From Janibacter cremeus (GTDB lineage Bacteria > Actinomycetota > Actinomycetes > Actinomycetales > Dermatophilaceae): DNA of 64,000 bases. Positions 9,540 through 18,231 of this stretch are shown here, piece by piece (position 1 is the stretch's first letter; each line of letters starts with the position of its first letter). The notes under the pieces are model-generated. The model was not told the origin of the DNA, did not search any database, and saw only the letters and a program-made list of their open reading frames with translations. Both the position numbers and the translations under genes were made by a program. The DNA lies in assembly GCF_013409205.1 (NCBI RefSeq), contig NZ_JACCAE010000001.1:310001-374000 (forward strand). Reading direction: 5' to 3'.

Positions 9540-10283
9540 TCAGACGTCCAGATCCGCCACATCCGAAATCCATGTCTGGTCCGACCCGAGGTAGAGGCGC
9601 AGGTCGACCCGCGGGTCGACACCCAACTGACCTCGCGCGGCGCGGATAACATCCTCTGAGTGGCTCCAGACCATGGGCCGGGCATCCGGCTTGTGCGCGA
9701 TCGCGGACTCCCACGTCTCGCCGTTTATGCGGACCTCAACGACGACCTCTTCCCCGACCTCCCACGTGTAGGTGGTGAGCTCGCCTCGGACACTCGTCGT
9801 GGGCTCCGGCAGGTCGGTGTCGTGGCGGATGAGGTTCTTCGCGCGGATGGCGCCGACGCTTGGCTGGCCCTGCTCGCCCTTGATGTCGTGGCGTTGAACC
9901 TGCACGATCTCGTACGGACCCCAGCACTCCTGCAGGTACTCGGCCAGACGCATGCCCTGCTCCCGCTCCTGCGAGATCTCCCAGTTCTCGAAGCCGGTGA
10001 TGTCCCAGGCCTCGAGGTCCTCGCGCGCGCTGGCACGCGTCACGCTGTAGCCCCAGTCGTCGCAGATCTCACCCTCCTCGAGCAAGAGCCATACGCTGTC
10101 GGGGACGCTTCCACCCCGGTGGATCTCGTACTTCGTGTCCTCGATCTCGACGATCGACGAGTAGCCGCCGCGCTGCCCCCCTCCTGCCTGGGAAGCCAGC
10201 TCGTCGACACGGCGGCGAGCATCCTCCTCGGTGACGTAGAAGCCGTCCTCGAGGTCGGCATTGACAATAAAGATAGAACTCAT
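9540..10283 (-). CDS. Hypothetical protein
   Basis: 247 residues. The ATG at 10283 is preferred over upstream in-frame codons because AAAGG lies six bases before it; the protein then begins MSSIFIVNADLEDG. It is acidic, with no signal peptide or membrane segment. A short N-terminal helix-rich stretch (YVTEEDARRRVDEL) is followed by mixed alpha/beta sequence rich in Trp and Glu. I do not recognise a domain. It has its own promoter (10342-10370) with a hairpin in the leader and diverges from the sigma-like gene at 10463, so it is not part of the preceding operon. Confidence 0.6.
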   Translation of the reverse strand: MSSIFIVNADLEDGFYVTEEDARRRVDELASQAGGGQRGGYSSIVEIEDTKYEIHRGGSVPDSVWLLLEEGEICDDWGYSVTRASAREDLEAWDITGFENWEISQEREQGMRLAEYLQECWGPYEIVQVQRHDIKGEQGQPSVGAIRAKNLIRHDTDLPEPTTSVRGELTTYTWEVGEEVVVEVRINGETWESAIAHKPDARPMVWSHSEDVIRAARGQLGVDPRVDLRLYLGSDQTWISDVADLDV

Positions 10284-10309
10284 GAGGAGCCTTTCACCGG
10301 AAGGGAGTA

Positions 10310-10333
10310 AAGGTGCGATTCCCCTTGCACCTT
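10310..10333 (-). promoter_or_regulatory. Leader hairpin (AAGGTGC/GCACCTT)
   Basis: A 7-bp perfect inverted repeat with a 10-base loop lies between the predicted promoter (10342-10370) and the start codon at 10283 of the reverse gene. It would form a hairpin in that mRNA leader or act as an operator. There is no direct evidence for either. Confidence 0.35.
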
Positions 10334-10341
10334 CTACGTTC

Positions 10342-10370
10342 ATTTTAGCGTCATTCCACCAATGAACCAA
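10342..10370 (-). promoter_or_regulatory. Sigma-70-type promoter for the 9540-10283 gene
   Basis: On the minus strand, TTGGTT (10370-10365), a 17-base spacer and TAAAAT (10347-10342) match the -35/-10 layout, five of six in the -10 box. It lies about 60 bases upstream of the ATG. Confidence 0.45.
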
Positions 10371-10462
10371 GACGAAAAACCCCGTCCACCCGAGGCACAG
10401 TCATCGGATCTCGAAGGGCTTTTGGGACGACGTTGTCGGTGGTCAACGGTAGGTTTGTCACT

Positions 10463-12109
10463 ATGTACGCCACCTCGTCAGCGCTCACCGGTTCCGCCCC
10501 CCTCGATGACCTCACGACAGTCCTCGAGTGGGCTCGATTCTCGGCAGGTGCGGGGACGTGGCGCGGCGTCGAGGAGATTCTCACCAGGCCGGCTCCTACT
10601 GATGTGACTGAGGCAGTGGAGCGTCTGCGCGACACCGAGATCGCTCCAGCAGACCGACAGGACCCAATGGACCTGCTGAGCGAGTGGCAGCAGGGTCTCG
10701 ACCCGAGGGAATCGGACATCCTCACCCACCGGCTGCTCAAGCTCGGGCCAGGTCGCAGGACCCTTGACGAGATCGGTCAGGCGCATGGCGTGACCCGTGA
10801 GCGGGTGCGACAGCTCGAGTCGCGCCTCCTCACGCGCTTCCGGGAGAAGCTCGCACAACCCCGGTTCCGTGCGGTGCGGTGGGCCCTCTTCCAGCTCGAG
10901 TCGGGTCTGGGCGCGTTTGCTCCTGAGACGGAGGTTCCGTTGGACGGGGATTCCACCGACGCGGGAGCCTTCCGACTCCTGCTCCACGTGAGCGGCTACG
11001 TCCACGACGCCGAGCTCGCCGCCATCCGCCGAAGTGACTTCCGGCTGCCGCAGTCGGATGCTCTACCGCTCGTGGACAAAGGCCCCATCCTCGACGAGGC
11101 TCGACTTGATGAACTGCTTACTCAGGATGGTGTTGCGCGCCAGCACCTCCCCTTCGCCATCCAACAGATTGCTGGCATCCGTCGTCTCGAGGGATCACTC
11201 GTCCTGTGGCCCCGCAACATCGCCCGCAAGGGGGTGGCTGTCCTCGCCCTGCGCCGCCGACCGATGACCACTGACGAGATCGCGGACGTCATCGACGAGG
11301 ACTTCAACAGGCGAGGGTTCCGTGACCGGGTCTTCAACGAGCCGCGGGTCATGCGATCCAGCCGCCACCACGTCGCACTACGCGAATGGGAACTGCCAGA
11401 GTACGGAGGGGTCGTTCCCGCGATGATCGAGCGCCTGGGAAGTGGTCCGGCTGTCTTGTCCGACCTCGCGCAGGACCTGTCGATGGCCTTCCAGATCTCA
11501 CCCAACTCGGTGATGATGTACAGCGCGGCACCGGTCTTCCGCACCCACAAGGGCATGATCGAATTGCGACCAGCTGACGACCCCTTCGTCCCGACCAACG
11601 CACCGGAGACTGTGGCTGGCCTCTATCGCCTCGACACGGACCGGTTGGCTTGGCACGTGCGCGTCGACCACGACGTCCTGCGCGGTAGTGGTCGCGCCGT
11701 GCCCGACGAGATCGGCGTCTTCCTCGCCGGCGCTCCCCCGCTCTCGCTGCAGCTGAAGAACACCGGGAAGGACATCGCCTTCACGTGGGCGCAGACCAGT
11801 CACGTGGGCCCATCGATCGGGTCCTTCCGCGAGCTCGCTCTTGCGGCCGGAAGCCACGAGGGTGATCTGCTCCGGCTGGTCTTCGACCGGACGGACCACT
11901 CCGTCACGGCCCACGTCGTCCATGTCTCCCCGGGTGGTGAGCCGGGCGAGACGCTGGCCCGACTCACCGGGCTAGGCGAGCAGCACCTCGCGAGCCAAAC
12001 GGCATTCGCCGGGGCCGTCAGCGCGAGTGACGGGGCCCTCGTCGAGCTTCTGCGCAGTCGCGGTGACGAAGCCGTGGCCGACCTGGTCGACATGCTTCCG
12101 TCGCACTGA
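10463..12109 (+). CDS. Sigma-70 region 4-like DNA-binding protein
   Basis: 548 residues from the ATG at 10463 (GGTAGG nine bases upstream; a TTG at 10433 would add ten residues). Residues about 97-119 are a textbook sigma region 4 helix-turn-helix: LDEIGQAHGVTRERVRQLE. A second winged-helix-like segment near 258-280 (VLALRRRPMTTDEIADVI) resembles HARE-HTH modules. No sigma region 2 is visible, so it is probably not a functional sigma factor but a DNA-binding or regulatory protein, as seen in defence loci. The next gene starts 15 bases after its stop on the same strand. Confidence 0.7.
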   Translation: MYATSSALTGSAPLDDLTTVLEWARFSAGAGTWRGVEEILTRPAPTDVTEAVERLRDTEIAPADRQDPMDLLSEWQQGLDPRESDILTHRLLKLGPGRRTLDEIGQAHGVTRERVRQLESRLLTRFREKLAQPRFRAVRWALFQLESGLGAFAPETEVPLDGDSTDAGAFRLLLHVSGYVHDAELAAIRRSDFRLPQSDALPLVDKGPILDEARLDELLTQDGVARQHLPFAIQQIAGIRRLEGSLVLWPRNIARKGVAVLALRRRPMTTDEIADVIDEDFNRRGFRDRVFNEPRVMRSSRHHVALREWELPEYGGVVPAMIERLGSGPAVLSDLAQDLSMAFQISPNSVMMYSAAPVFRTHKGMIELRPADDPFVPTNAPETVAGLYRLDTDRLAWHVRVDHDVLRGSGRAVPDEIGVFLAGAPPLSLQLKNTGKDIAFTWAQTSHVGPSIGSFRELALAAGSHEGDLLRLVFDRTDHSVTAHVVHVSPGGEPGETLARLTGLGEQHLASQTAFAGAVSASDGALVELLRSRGDEAVADLVDMLPSH

Positions 12110-12123
12110 CACAACAGGGGGAC

Positions 12124-14256
12124 ATGATGAAGGCAGCACAAGGGACCGCGACCCACGTCTCGACATCAGAGGGGGCCCGCCAGCTGGCGCAGCGGATCAC
12201 CGACCCGCAGCGCCCACACCCGTTCGTCGTGATCACGAAGGATGACTCGGGCACATCGAGCTTCGACGCGGACGACATCGCCGCCGCTCTGCGGATCCAC
12301 GCAGACGTCTGGGTCGTCAGCGCAGGGTGTACCTGGGATCTGAACGAAGGGCTCGGGCTTCACAAGGTCTTCGGTGATGCGGCCGCGGTCTATCCGCCAC
12401 TGGCTGGCAACGATCTACGGAATACTGTCGTTCTAGGGACCAGCCGGGCAGCGGACGAGGCCATCGTCGCGGCCGCGCGTGAAGCCGCCCCAGGCCGGAC
12501 TCCTCGACGACCGGTCGTCACCCGCGCAGCCAAGGAAACGACAGGGAGCACACGACCAAGCGGCGGTCTGCACTTCGCAGACACCGCGGCGAAGGTCGAC
12601 GCGCTCGCCCACCACCTGCTCGACCCCACCCGCGACCGTCCTCTCGCCGTGGTCACCATCCCCTCGAACCGCACGAAACCGTGGATCGACCCGCAGGAAA
12701 TCGTCACCACCGTGGGCTCGGGTGCCGAGGTGCACCTCCTCGAGACGGGGCCACGCACCTTCCAGCTCACCTCCCACCTCAACCGCATGGCAGGTGTCTA
12801 CGGGGGCGCCGGCCGCGTCTACGACGTGGGCCAGGAGTGGCTGGCCAATCCATACCTCTCGCCCCTGCGTTTCGCCTACGACCAGGTCGAGGGGAGGCGC
12901 GCGTGCGCCGACCTCATCAATGATCTCGTGGGCGCCCTCGCCCGGACGGGCCACCTTTCGACAGAGTCCTCGGTGACGACGAAGCAGGTCACCGGGGAAG
13001 TGGCCGGGGTCGTGCCCCCGTCACGCGCCTTGGTACGGCTGGATGACGGAGAACTCGCCACGATCTGGGCCGAGTTGGTCAGCCCCGGTCTCGACATCGG
13101 CGCCATCGTCGAGACGGGGACGGCCATCTCCGGCGAGTACGACCCGGAATCGCGCCGGGTCGACATCGGTGGGGTGCTGCGGTCGTCCAGCGAGGTACGT
13201 GCTGGGCTTTCAGCGGGCGTCGTCATCGCCGCATCCGTCAAGGAGATCACTGCGAACGAGGTCGTCCTCGTCCCGTATCCCGGGGTGACTTCGACCCTCT
13301 CCGCGGACGCCGTCACCGGCAACGAGCTCGACGACCTCACCGAGTTGCTCAGCCCGGGCGAGGTCGTCCCCGTCCGCTATCTCGGTCCCGGACTGGAGGC
13401 GGCGTCATGGTCGCTGGGGATGGCAGATGTCGATGACGACGAGCCAGTCCTGCCTGTGGCACTCGTGCCCGAGGGACCCAGTTGGCTGGCGGTCCCAGCA
13501 CCTGCCGCTGACCAGACGGGGCCAGAGGATGTGCAGCCTGCCGACGAGACCGGCGACGAGCGACTCCATCAGGAGCGACTCGAGAGCGCCTTGCGTGAGG
13601 CCGAGCAGCGGCTGGCGGAGTTGTCCGCAGAGTCCGTCCGCAGCGATGACCTCGCGAGACGCAATGCCGAGCTCGAGATCGAGCTGAGGGCTCGCGACCT
13701 CGAGATCGACACCATGCACCGCGAGATCCGAGATGCCATGCGCAAGGTCTCGTCACTGGAACGTCAGCTCGAGCACGAGCGCACGGTGAGGCGACGTGCG
13801 GTGCAGAAGTCGAACAAGAGCAAGGGTGACGAACAGCGCGAGGTCCTGGGATTCGCCGACCCAGAGCAGCAGTTGCGGTGGGACATCCAGCGGACGTGGG
13901 TCGAGAGCACCCGACCCGAGTACAAGGATGAGTGGCGCCTCCCAGACGGGTATGCCGTGGGACCGGACTTCTGCGACTCCCTCCAGGGCGTCGAAGGGGT
14001 GAGCCGTGACCGGGTCCTGCACGTGCTGGTGCGCTTGCTCACCGGCCGGGGTGTGCCCGGCGACCACCCTTTGCGGACGAACAAGAGTGGGAACTCTCCG
14101 GCTGTCACCCGCATGGTGGACGGGGTTGAATGGTTGTGCCGACGGGCGCCACTACAGCAGTCGACCCCGTCTGCCCGGCGGTTGAGCTACTGGCGCGACG
14201 ACTCGGGCCGGATCGCATTGTCGCGGGTGGCCGTCCACGATGACCTCACTCCGTGA
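12124..14256 (+). CDS. Coiled-coil protein with duplicated N-terminal domain, unknown function
   Basis: 710 residues. AGGGGG before ATGATG supports a start at 12124 or 12127. The N-terminal part contains two related blocks: residues about 13-100 (ARQLAQRITDPQRPHPFVVI, then DADVWVV-type strand and YPP) and about 157-245 (VDALAHHLLDPTRDRPLAVV, then GAEVHLLE and VYDVG), which looks like an internal duplication. A beta-rich region (about 280-400) could be S1/OB-like. Residues about 475-575 form a long coiled coil (heptads such as RLESALREAEQRLAELSAES). The C-terminus is globular and unrecognised. It is probably co-transcribed with the sigma-like gene; a structural or sensor role is inference. Confidence 0.65.
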   Translation: MMKAAQGTATHVSTSEGARQLAQRITDPQRPHPFVVITKDDSGTSSFDADDIAAALRIHADVWVVSAGCTWDLNEGLGLHKVFGDAAAVYPPLAGNDLRNTVVLGTSRAADEAIVAAAREAAPGRTPRRPVVTRAAKETTGSTRPSGGLHFADTAAKVDALAHHLLDPTRDRPLAVVTIPSNRTKPWIDPQEIVTTVGSGAEVHLLETGPRTFQLTSHLNRMAGVYGGAGRVYDVGQEWLANPYLSPLRFAYDQVEGRRACADLINDLVGALARTGHLSTESSVTTKQVTGEVAGVVPPSRALVRLDDGELATIWAELVSPGLDIGAIVETGTAISGEYDPESRRVDIGGVLRSSSEVRAGLSAGVVIAASVKEITANEVVLVPYPGVTSTLSADAVTGNELDDLTELLSPGEVVPVRYLGPGLEAASWSLGMADVDDDEPVLPVALVPEGPSWLAVPAPAADQTGPEDVQPADETGDERLHQERLESALREAEQRLAELSAESVRSDDLARRNAELEIELRARDLEIDTMHREIRDAMRKVSSLERQLEHERTVRRRAVQKSNKSKGDEQREVLGFADPEQQLRWDIQRTWVESTRPEYKDEWRLPDGYAVGPDFCDSLQGVEGVSRDRVLHVLVRLLTGRGVPGDHPLRTNKSGNSPAVTRMVDGVEWLCRRAPLQQSTPSARRLSYWRDDSGRIALSRVAVHDDLTP

Positions 14257-14418
14257 AGCCCTCCAGGTTCTCTGCCGCTCCCATGCGGCGCATGTTTAGA
14301 CCGTTGCTCAGCTTTCGTTGGCGCCTTCTCGTAGGTAGTCACTGACCCGCTGGAGGGCGGATGCCCTTCCGGAGGGGTTGAGTGATTCCATCCGGCACCG
14401 ACTTCGGCGGGACCCGCT
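14257..14418. other. Intergenic region between convergent genes with a long-range inverted repeat
   Basis: GCCCTCCAG (14258-14266) and CTGGAGGGC (14350-14358) are perfect complements 83 bases apart and could close a large stem between the two convergent genes. No ORF or compact terminator is seen. Confidence 0.3.
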
Positions 14419-15828
14419 CTACTTCTCGTCAGGTGACGTTATAGGCGGGACCGGATCGCTGGTGACCTGTACCAGCCCGCCGGAGAGATACTCCAAGGCC
14501 GGAAATGCCTTGTCAGCCAGCTCCTCGGTCCACGAGTTCTTCTTCAGCACCCACGTATCTCCGTTGTCGTGGATCGGCTCATTTACGAACCACTTGTCCA
14601 TGGTGGCCGGCGCCCCAGCCTCCGACATGCTCCGCCAGAGTTCTTCTCCATGGGCGAGCCCAGGAACGTGCCGAATATTCGCCTTGAGGACCTCATGGAC
14701 CTGGACCGGGGTGACGCCCACGTCGATCACCTCGTGCACCAGTCGCAAAGCGACTTGGCTTCGAGCCAACCCCGTCACGGTCCCGTTCGGGGAGTGGATC
14801 GTGAATTTTGTGAGACTACCGGGACCAGTCCCCCCGACGCTGTGGCTCTTCTTCGGCTGCCCACTCACTTGGTGAGTCACTGCGGCGGGTGGGAGGAACT
14901 GCCTGGCCGCCGTCGAGAATGGATGCAGGTGCTGTTGGAGACGTGAACGCACATCGGGGCTCACCGAGGCCAGACTGTCCTTGTAGACCGCCGGCGTGAG
15001 TTTCACGACGCTGACATCTTCCCTGCACCGCAGCTTCTCCAAGTATGCGGAGATGCTGCGAACCTTTGCAGTCTTCGACTGATAGAACTTCTCGGGCACG
15101 ACGAATTCGTTGGCTCGCGTCAGCTCCTCCTGTAGGTCATCCGCGATCGGTGGATCGAGGAGACTCCACGCCTCCTCAACCACGTCTCGAAGCGCAGGGT
15201 CGACGTCGACGTGTCGATATCGCGCCCAAGCAATCGCACGCAACTCATCGGCGAATACCAGTCGTTCGTCGTCCGTGAGCCTGCCCATCGCGTGGGGCAG
15301 CCACACGAGGTTTGGCACGAAGCTGTTGGTCAGCGGGTGGGTGGCCGTGCTTTGACCTGTGTCGGACAGATAGGACCAGCAGTGAGACTGCATCCATTCG
15401 TGTGTGCCGCTCTTCAGGGCCTTCGACTTGAACGTTTCGTCGAGACCGCCTGCCCACCTGACTGGCAGATCATTCTTCAGGGTGCCGACGGGAGAGTTGT
15501 CCGAGCGAAGTAGTCCCGTCGCTGGGGACGCCGTCTTGATCAAGGGCTTCCCTGTCTTGTCTGCTTTGCCCTTCGAAGGAGCGACGGAGTTGTCCCTCAC
15601 TACCCACGGAAGGACCACCGGCCACACTCGATAGGTCTCGATCGGCATCCAGACACCCGCGCGCAGCAACAGCTGGCGAGCGGCCTGACGCTGCTGGTCG
15701 CCGCCGCGTCGAAAGACCCAAGCGAGGCTCTGGAACATGGCTGAGGATCCCGCAACAGAGAGCTGCTGGGATGGCTCCAACGGCTCCTCTCGTGCATCCA
15801 TCGCCTCGGAGTCCATCAAGTCACTCAT
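14419..15828 (-). CDS. Hypothetical protein of the ADP-ribose module
   Basis: 469 residues. The ATG at 15828 overlaps the upstream stop by eight bases and has GGGAG seven bases before it, so it is the third cistron of the reverse operon. Noticeable features are a His/Cys/Trp-rich stretch (THEWMQSHCWSYLS, about residues 145-158), a following segment NSFVPNLVWLP, and a C-terminal piece with NEPIHDNGDTWVLKKNSW. There is no signal peptide or membrane helix. I cannot assign a family. Base composition is less GC-rich than the liv or cfa regions, consistent with acquired DNA. Its link to the glycohydrolase is contextual only. Confidence 0.6.
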   Translation of the reverse strand: MSDLMDSEAMDAREEPLEPSQQLSVAGSSAMFQSLAWVFRRGGDQQRQAARQLLLRAGVWMPIETYRVWPVVLPWVVRDNSVAPSKGKADKTGKPLIKTASPATGLLRSDNSPVGTLKNDLPVRWAGGLDETFKSKALKSGTHEWMQSHCWSYLSDTGQSTATHPLTNSFVPNLVWLPHAMGRLTDDERLVFADELRAIAWARYRHVDVDPALRDVVEEAWSLLDPPIADDLQEELTRANEFVVPEKFYQSKTAKVRSISAYLEKLRCREDVSVVKLTPAVYKDSLASVSPDVRSRLQQHLHPFSTAARQFLPPAAVTHQVSGQPKKSHSVGGTGPGSLTKFTIHSPNGTVTGLARSQVALRLVHEVIDVGVTPVQVHEVLKANIRHVPGLAHGEELWRSMSEAGAPATMDKWFVNEPIHDNGDTWVLKKNSWTEELADKAFPALEYLSGGLVQVTSDPVPPITSPDEK

Positions 15829-17392
15829 TCGGTCGCTCCCATTCATCAAGCTGCCTACGGAACCCCGGGTTCGGTGACGCTGCCGGCAGTGCCGAGCAGA
15901 CCCCCTTCGTCGCGGTCTCCACATCCACACCGCTGATCATGGCGTAGGCGATGCCCACCGTGGGGGTTCGCGACTCGGCGGCCACGCAGTGGATTAGGAC
16001 CTGGTGGCCGTCGGCCCGCAGCTCGGCCGCGGTCCGGGCCGCGTCGGTGATGACGTGCTCGAGGTTGAGATTCGACTCCGACTCTGGCTCGTCGATGAGG
16101 CGGAAGGGCACCTGGAGCACGCCCGCCGGGACCTGCTTCGAGCCAGTGAGGCAGAGGCTGACCACGGCGGTGATCTCCTGCGGCAGGTCGTCGAGCGCCT
16201 TGACGTTGCCGAGCCACACCCCTTCGTCGAAGGGGTGCTGCACGAGGACCGGCCGGTGGGCCTGCCAGTACGGGATGTACTCGCAGCCGGGCCAGTCGTA
16301 CCCGTTGGGCTCTCCGCCGCGGGTCGCGAGGAAGGCGAGCTCGACGAGCTCCTCCGCCGTACGGCCCGGGTAGCCGTGGACGATCCGACGCCACGCAGCG
16401 GGCACCGCCGAGGCGCCCCAGCGGGCACCGAGCAGGCCGCCGGCGATCGCCGCGACGGTGTCGGTGTCGTTGCCGATCCGGATCGCGGTGTCGAGGGTGT
16501 GCTGCAGGTGCAGGCAGGAGATCTCATGGGGGACCGGCGTGTGGTGGATCGCGGACCAGGCCGCCTGCAGTGCGGTGACGACGTAGCCGTTGGGGGTGAA
16601 GGTCGACGGGTCCTGGGACTCGGCTTCATCGATGCGGGCAGTCCAGAAGGCCTGGGCCTCTGCAGGGAGGTGCTGGAGGCCGGGCCGAAGATCGAGCTCG
16701 CCCTCGAGGACGGCGTGGTTGATGGCGAGCGACCACAGGGCGCAGGCTTCGCCGGCTCGTGGGTCGGTGTGGGTCAGGGCGGATATCGCCGTCGCTGCCT
16801 CGACGATCGCCGTAGGGTCGCCGAGGTGGGCGAGGGCGACCGGACTGGTGCGCATGAGGGAGCCGTTGCCGGCTGTGTGGCCAGTCCGCTCGTGGAGGCG
16901 GGCTGCGGCTTGAGTCATGGCTGCTGCGAGAGCGCCTGTGTTCTCCCTTCGAGACGGTCGCGGGGCGACCTCCTCAGGGAGCGGTGGGGTGCCTGGCTTC
17001 GAGGCTTCGGTTCCCTCCCTTCGAGACGCTTGCTGCGCAAGGTCCTCAGGGAGCATGCGTGAGACATCGCCGACGACGCTGCTGGTCTGCATGCCGATGT
17101 CAGGTGGGTGCGAGTCGTACCAGCGCAGGAAGCCGCGGGAGATGTCGTCAAGCGCCTCCGGGGAGCGAAGGTCCGCCCCCTTCGCCGCGACCTCCGCGAT
17201 CGCATAGGTCATGGAGGTGTCATCGGTCCACTCCCCCGGCGCGAAGCCGCCGAGGCCGCCGCCGATCATCTCGGGTCCGTCAGGGCCGAGCGGTGCGCAG
17301 CCGAACTCGTAACCGGCGCCGAGGGCGTCACCCACGGCCGAGCCGAGGATGACGCCGCAGGCGCGGTCGTTCTGTGCGGTGGTGAGATACAT
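15821..17392 (-). CDS. ADP-ribosylglycohydrolase fused to a dual-specificity-type phosphatase
   Basis: 523 residues from the ATG at 17392, which shares one base with the upstream stop (TGATG). The N-terminal part is an ADP-ribosylglycohydrolase (DraG/ARH fold, Mg-dependent): GSAVGDALGAGYEF, EWTDDTS at 54-60, GNGSLMRTSP at 176-185 and GNDTDTVAAIAGG. It would remove ADP-ribose from modified targets. The C-terminal part is a Cys-phosphatase: HCVAAESRT with Cys469 and Arg475 in the C-x5-R loop, preceded by WLGNVKAL. Residues about 113-153 are a non-conserved insertion encoded by two repeat elements. Chaperone-like and unknown genes flank it in the operon, and a Nudix-type regulator is divergent. 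The combination suggests ADP-ribose or phosphoester reversal in a conflict system. Confidence 0.85.
   Translation of the reverse strand: MYLTTAQNDRACGVILGSAVGDALGAGYEFGCAPLGPDGPEMIGGGLGGFAPGEWTDDTSMTYAIAEVAAKGADLRSPEALDDISRGFLRWYDSHPPDIGMQTSSVVGDVSRMLPEDLAQQASRREGTEASKPGTPPLPEEVAPRPSRRENTGALAAAMTQAAARLHERTGHTAGNGSLMRTSPVALAHLGDPTAIVEAATAISALTHTDPRAGEACALWSLAINHAVLEGELDLRPGLQHLPAEAQAFWTARIDEAESQDPSTFTPNGYVVTALQAAWSAIHHTPVPHEISCLHLQHTLDTAIRIGNDTDTVAAIAGGLLGARWGASAVPAAWRRIVHGYPGRTAEELVELAFLATRGGEPNGYDWPGCEYIPYWQAHRPVLVQHPFDEGVWLGNVKALDDLPQEITAVVSLCLTGSKQVPAGVLQVPFRLIDEPESESNLNLEHVITDAARTAAELRADGHQVLIHCVAAESRTPTVGIAYAMISGVDVETATKGVCSALPAASPNPGFRRQLDEWERPNE
16219..16235. repeat. 17-bp palindrome CCCCTTCG-T-CGAAGGGG
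   Basis: Two head-to-head copies of the octamer CCCCTTCG, which is frequent across the window, form a perfect palindrome inside the coding sequence of the glycohydrolase-phosphatase fusion. Confidence 0.5.
16945..16981. repeat. REP-like palindromic element, copy 1
   Basis: 37 bp running from TCCCTTCGAGACG to CTCAGGGA with an inner GTCGC/GCGAC stem. It lies in frame inside the glycohydrolase gene. The same outer sequence recurs at 17017 and, degenerate, at 37452. Elements of this shape are usually intergenic in actinobacteria. Confidence 0.65.
17017..17053. repeat. REP-like palindromic element, copy 2
   Basis: 37 bp with the same ends as copy 1 and an inner CTTGC/GCAAG stem; it starts exactly 72 bp (24 codons) after copy 1, so both copies and their spacer keep the frame open. 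Confidence 0.65.
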
Positions 17393-18186
17393 CAGGCCAC
17401 CTCTCCCCCGACGCGCAGCGCCAGGTCGTCGCGGGTTGCGCTCAGCGCCTGGCAAAAGATCTCCAACGTCGTCGTCAGGTGCTCTGGTGCGAAGGGCGAG
17501 GTGTCGATGATCGCCGTCTGGAAGACATCGCGGCCGCTCACCTGCCACCAGATCCACGGGTTGGATCGGTTGAGAATACCGACCTCGACTGCGGCCTGCC
17601 GGCGTGAAGTGGTCCCGTGCGCGGCTCGGGCCGTGATCTCGATGGCCGGCACGTTGGGGAGGACACGGATCCAGATCCGCTGACCCTCGTGGTCGACGAA
17701 GAAGTCGTCGTCCTCGTCACGCCCCACAGGCATCTCGGCGCCGATGGTCTGCTCGACGAGGTCGAGCAGCGTGTCGCGGTCGGCGGGGTGCGCGTATCCC
17801 GGACCAGCCCCCTTCGTCCACTCCAGACCCAGGACGCCGGACCACTGGGCGCAGGGGCCGGATGCCCGGTGCGTCAGCAGGTGCGGGTGCGGGATCGCGC
17901 ACTTGTTGCGGAGCAACATCATCGCTCGGGTCACGAGCGCCGCACGGCCCCCGTGGCGCTCGTCGAGGTGGTTGCCCCCGACGGCGAGCACGAGGATGTC
18001 CCCCATGACGAACTCCATGGTCGGCAGGTCGTGCAGTCCGCCGGTTCGCCCCACCTCGAGGACGAGGCTGTCCCCCTCGACCTTCATCGTGTGGACGAAG
18101 GTCCGCAGCCGGTGCTCGAAGGCTCGCCACTCCCGGTTGGTCTCCTTGGCCCCCGCCGCCAGCTCTTCGTGGTTGATGTCAGTCAT
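17392..18186 (-). CDS. YbjN/T3SS-chaperone-like (TY-Chap type) protein
   Basis: 264 residues from the ATG at 18186 (GAGGGGAAG upstream). The C-terminal half (about 145-255) has the YbjN/type III secretion chaperone-like pattern: DFFVDHEGQRIWIRVLPN, IEITARAAH, then WWQVSGRDVFQTAIIDTSPF and a closing helix. Such domains bind peptides or partner proteins and are often found beside effector or conflict enzymes. The N-terminal half is alpha/beta and less clear. It is the first cistron of the reverse operon, one base overlapping the glycohydrolase-phosphatase, and lies 22 bases from a candidate regulator-binding palindrome. A partner-binding role for the glycohydrolase is inference. Confidence 0.6.
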   Translation of the reverse strand: MTDINHEELAAGAKETNREWRAFEHRLRTFVHTMKVEGDSLVLEVGRTGGLHDLPTMEFVMGDILVLAVGGNHLDERHGGRAALVTRAMMLLRNKCAIPHPHLLTHRASGPCAQWSGVLGLEWTKGAGPGYAHPADRDTLLDLVEQTIGAEMPVGRDEDDDFFVDHEGQRIWIRVLPNVPAIEITARAAHGTTSRRQAAVEVGILNRSNPWIWWQVSGRDVFQTAIIDTSPFAPEHLTTTLEIFCQALSATRDDLALRVGGEVA

Positions 18187-18207
18187 CGTGACCACTTCCC
18201 CTCTTGT

Positions 18208-18228
18208 TTAGTTCGTCATCCTAGCTAA
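18208..18228. promoter_or_regulatory. Candidate operator 1, TTAG-N13-CTAA
   Basis: A 21-bp dyad in the divergent promoter region between the chaperone-like gene and the NrtR-like regulator. It has the same architecture as the adjacent 18232-18252 site, with centres 24 bp apart. Confidence 0.6.
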
Positions 18229-18231
18229 AGG

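Noticed and set aside
16004..17062. Plus-strand ORF of 352 codons opposite the glycohydrolase gene
   Set aside because: Low-complexity Arg/Gly/Val translation, antisense to a gene with clear motifs; typical high-GC shadow.
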